From positions 1-7,663 of the forward strand of contig CAMEIK010000051.1 of the NCBI GenBank assembly GCA_945918315.1: a stretch of 7,663 nucleotides of DNA, given 5' to 3'. Position numbers and translations under genes: made by a program. This document shows positions 5,305 to 7,663 of this stretch, piece after piece. A model generated the notes under the pieces. That model worked only from the letters and a program-made list of their open reading frames with translations, made no database searches and was not told where the DNA came from. The number at the start of each line of letters is the position of its first letter. Position 1 is the stretch's first letter. This DNA is from an uncultured Clostridia bacterium (GTDB lineage Bacteria; Bacillota; Clostridia; Oscillospirales; Oscillospiraceae).

Positions 5305-7542
5305 ATGCGTATGATTTCCCAATTGATTCCCACCGCACCGGAGGGACGGCCTGTTACCGATATCTATGCGGCTAGCGCTCAGTTCCCCGGTGTTGCCGTG
5401 GATGGTACCCAGCTTCGTGTCCATTATCAGAAGTATGATGCCCATCACGACACGCTGGAGTGCGGCGTGCTGGGGGAGAATGGCCTGGAGGAGGTCACCA
5501 CCATCTCCGGCGCCGGTGAGGTGCTCTATCCCACCGCGATCTCCTTCGGCGGCGCCGTATGGTACGCCTGGAGTGAAACCCGTGACGGCGGCTGGGCCAT
5601 CTGCATCCGCCGTGTCCGGGACCATCAGTGGAGTGAAATCATTACAGTGGAAGCCGATGAGGCCCTGTTTTATCCCCGGTTTTTCCTGTGGAACGACAAG
5701 CTCTACCTGATCTGGACCAGACAGCACCACCATGAAGCCCATGCGGTCATGTGCCCTCTGGAGGAAAACGGCGTCGGTGAAAAAACTGTGGTTTCCCTGT
5801 GCGGTGAGGCCTATCGGGCCAATGCCTGCCAGGGCGGTGACGGCAACCTGTATCTGACCTATGACGCCTACGTAAACGGCGCCTATCACACCCTGGCAAG
5901 AGCCTGGTGCGGTCAGGGCTGGACCCCGGAGGTTCAGCTGGACAATACGGAGGAATGGACCTGCTGCTCCCATGTCATCGCCTCTGATGACGGTGCTACC
6001 GTGTGCTGGTATACCTTTGGCTACGGCGCGGCCTTCTCCGTTTGCTCCGCGGATATCCGTGCGCGGGAGGGTGTGCTGACCGGGGACGCCCCCGTTACCA
6101 TTGCCCATAATGTGGGCTGGTACATGGACTTTACCGCCACTTCCAGGGATGGGCTTCAGATTCTGTGCTACACCTGGAGCAAGGAGGCGGTTCAGGTGCG
6201 GTATCGCCGGAAGGGTGGAAGCTGGAGTGAGCCTGCCATGATGTCCTATGAGGACATTCACTGCGCCATGCATCCCTCCGTACAGATCGGGCAGGACGGG
6301 GAAATCCTGCTGGCCTGGCAGTTCGCCTTCCGTAACGGCCACTTTAACCGCAATGCCCAGGTGGTGCTGACCCGCTTTACCACGGAGGATATGGACCGCC
6401 GTGCCGATGCTTCCAGAGAAAACGCGGATAACAAGTTCTGCTGCCCCATCCCCGCGGAAAAGCATCTGGACCGGCGGACGGCCCAGGAGACCGAAGCCTG
6501 GCTCCGGAAAAACGGGTACACGGACAAGCTGCTTTTTGGTGATATTCATGGCCAGAGCGGAATTTCCGATGGTATGGGCACTATTGACCAGTACTACCGC
6601 CGGAGCCGGGACAAGGCGGATCTTCAGTTCTCCTGCCTGACGGATCACGACTGCTACCCGGACTGGATTTCCCAGTCTGAGTGGGAGCTGATGCGGACCA
6701 CCGCCCGGCTCATGAATACGGACAACGAGCTGACCTGCCTGCTGTCCTTTGAGTGGACCCCCAACGAGTACCAGTATGATTTCGGCCATAAGAATATCTA
6801 TTACCGGGATGACGAGGGCGATATTTTCCGCTCCGGCGATGCCGGCGGAATCACGCCAACCAATCTGTATGCCAGCCTGAAGCAGTACCCCCACAAGGCA
6901 ATGTGTATTCCCCATCACCCGGCTGCGGACTGGGGGATGGTCAGCGCCGCCACCGACTGGTCTTTCCACGATGATGAGGTGGAGCGGCTGGCGGAAATTA
7001 TGTCCCGCCATGCCCTCTATGAGGAAGACCTGCAGCAGAGCAAGTACACCAAGAACATCAAGAAGATGCCCCGGCACAGCGTCCAGGAGGCCCTGTCCAG
7101 AGGCTACCACATGGGCTTTACCGCCGGCAGCGACTCCCATCAGATGGAGCACGGTGTGGAAGGCGGTATTGTGGCCGTGTTCACGCCGACCCATGACCGG
7201 GCGGGTATCTGGGACAGCATGTACGCACGGAAGACCTACGGCACCACCGGTGCCCGGATTCTGGTGTCCCTGAAGGCCCAGGACCGGATGATGGGCAGCG
7301 AGCTGAAGGTGCCTGCCGGCCAGCCGGTGCGGCTGGACATCAGCGTGCTGGGCACAAAGGAAATCCGGGTGGACCTTGTGAAAAACAATCAGGTCATCCG
7401 GACCTGGGAGCCCGGCTGTGATGCCTGCGACGCGGTGTATGTAGATGAGGACCGGAGCGCGTCCGACTACTATTACCTGCGGGTTACCCAGACCGACGAC
7501 CACATGGCCTGGTCCAGCCCCATCTGGGTGGAAAGCGTTTAA
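5305..7542 (+). CDS. Beta-propeller / PHP-type metallohydrolase (CehA/McbA- or DUF3604-like)
   Basis: This 745-residue protein has no signal peptide or membrane segment and many cysteines, so it is probably cytosolic. Residues about 28-360 contain seven repeats of roughly 40-50 residues starting near 28, 74, 123, 171, 219, 274 and 320. They share a pattern (P-x-hydrophobic, DG/G-x-hydrophobic-W/Y-x-x-W/Y, then WSE-like ends at about 108 and 307) that fits a seven-bladed beta-propeller. Residues about 411-630 form a PHP-type metal-dependent hydrolase: D413-I-H415-G-Q417-S, T446-D-H448-D449, E483, H495, I535-P-H537-H538-P, and G608-S-D610-S-H612. Residues 640-745 (from Y645-G-T-T-G-A-R) match the beta domain that follows this catalytic domain in CehA/McbA-like proteins. 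TAGGAGG at 5291-5297 lies 7 bases before ATG. PHP and CehA/McbA enzymes cleave phosphoesters or other esters and carbamates; the substrate here is unknown. Its position after a BMP importer suggests it acts on the imported compound or a derivative. Confidence 0.85.
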   Translation: MRMISQLIPTAPEGRPVTDIYAASAQFPGVAVDGTQLRVHYQKYDAHHDTLECGVLGENGLEEVTTISGAGEVLYPTAISFGGAVWYAWSETRDGGWAICIRRVRDHQWSEIITVEADEALFYPRFFLWNDKLYLIWTRQHHHEAHAVMCPLEENGVGEKTVVSLCGEAYRANACQGGDGNLYLTYDAYVNGAYHTLARAWCGQGWTPEVQLDNTEEWTCCSHVIASDDGATVCWYTFGYGAAFSVCSADIRAREGVLTGDAPVTIAHNVGWYMDFTATSRDGLQILCYTWSKEAVQVRYRRKGGSWSEPAMMSYEDIHCAMHPSVQIGQDGEILLAWQFAFRNGHFNRNAQVVLTRFTTEDMDRRADASRENADNKFCCPIPAEKHLDRRTAQETEAWLRKNGYTDKLLFGDIHGQSGISDGMGTIDQYYRRSRDKADLQFSCLTDHDCYPDWISQSEWELMRTTARLMNTDNELTCLLSFEWTPNEYQYDFGHKNIYYRDDEGDIFRSGDAGGITPTNLYASLKQYPHKAMCIPHHPAADWGMVSAATDWSFHDDEVERLAEIMSRHALYEEDLQQSKYTKNIKKMPRHSVQEALSRGYHMGFTAGSDSHQMEHGVEGGIVAVFTPTHDRAGIWDSMYARKTYGTTGARILVSLKAQDRMMGSELKVPAGQPVRLDISVLGTKEIRVDLVKNNQVIRTWEPGCDACDAVYVDEDRSASDYYYLRVTQTDDHMAWSSPIWVESV

Positions 7543-7559
7543 GAAGAATACATAAACAG

Positions 7560-7604
7560 AATCAGACAGTCTCTCCGGTGGGAAAGACTGTCTGATTTTC
7601 TCTC
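7560..7604 (+). terminator. Rho-independent terminator after the metallohydrolase gene
   Basis: AATCAGACAGTCT (7560-7572) pairs perfectly with AGACTGTCTGATT (7585-7597). The stem can continue inward as T7574-C-C7576 with G7581-G-A7583 across a C/A mismatch, closing a GGTG loop. The T-rich tail TTTTCTCTC follows. It starts 17 bases after the stop codon of the metallohydrolase gene. It is the only clear intrinsic terminator in the window, so it may end a transcript that includes the transporter. Confidence 0.88.
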
Positions 7605-7612
7605 AACTCGGC

Positions 7613-7663
7613 AAATTGGAATTTAATTGACAATTGACAATGGACAATGGACAATTAAGGAAT
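7613..7663. repeat. ATTGGAATT motif followed by 7-bp tandem repeat, cut by window end
   Basis: AAATTGGAATTT (7613-7624) is a palindrome around a GG centre and carries the window's recurrent 9-bp core (7615-7623). It is followed directly by four 7-bp units, AATTGAC twice then AATGGAC twice (7625-7652), and a final AATT. No coding frame or promoter is apparent. Such AT-rich AATTGAC arrays look like ends of dispersed intergenic repeats; the rest lies beyond the window. Confidence 0.65.

Noticed and set aside
5299..7503. 734-codon open frame on the - strand opposite the hydrolase gene
   Set aside because: It is a shadow of the biased codon use of the + strand gene. It has no recognisable domain, while the + strand frame has clear metal-binding motifs and a good ribosome site.
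7625..7656. CRISPR array suggested by short tandem units
   Set aside because: The units are 7 bp and contiguous with no spacers, so this is a simple tandem repeat.

Overview
The window looks like part of a chromosome from a moderately GC-rich Gram-positive anaerobe of the Clostridia, most likely Oscillospiraceae-like. This is an inference from strong AGGAGG-type ribosome sites, a lipoprotein-type solute-binding protein, a TTG start codon, C/G-rich third codon positions, and intergenic palindromes and AATTGAC-type repeats of a kind I associate with such genomes. All genes lie on the + strand.

Layout. Bases 1-108 are a short leader that begins with one copy of a dispersed intergenic motif. Bases 109-1176 encode a BMP/PnrA-family solute-binding lipoprotein. 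Bases 1177-1649 (473 bases) contain no convincing gene but are unusually structured: a pair of inverted GC-rich palindromes bounded by ATTGGAATT motifs, a near-perfect 37-base hairpin, and a long-range stem enclosing a 48-base hairpin. Bases 1650-3164 encode a double-domain ABC ATPase with a TTG start. It overlaps by 4 bases a first permease gene (3161-4246), followed 4 bases later by a second permease gene (4251-5150). A 154-base gap (5151-5304) holds another ATTGGAATT-bounded palindromic stretch. Bases 5305-7542 encode a 745-residue protein with an apparent seven-repeat beta-propeller, a PHP/CehA-McbA-like metallohydrolase domain and a C-terminal beta domain. An intrinsic terminator (7560-7604) follows, then a 7-bp tandem repeat running to the window edge.

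How the genes fit together. The first four genes form a complete BMP-type importer of the family that takes up purine nucleosides in known members (B. subtilis NupNOPQ/YufNOPQ, L. lactis BmpA-NupABC, T. pallidum PnrA): binding lipoprotein, fused ATPase and two permeases. The fifth gene has no signal peptide, so it probably works in the cytosol. No intrinsic terminator is visible between it and the transporter, and a clear one follows it, so it may act on whatever the transporter imports. Some binding-protein positions that are usually conserved in nucleoside binders look changed, so the substrate may not be a plain purine nucleoside. The transporter plus propeller-PHP hydrolase pairing is the most interesting functional lead; the structured, repeat-rich spacer between the binding protein and ATPase genes is the most interesting non-coding one.
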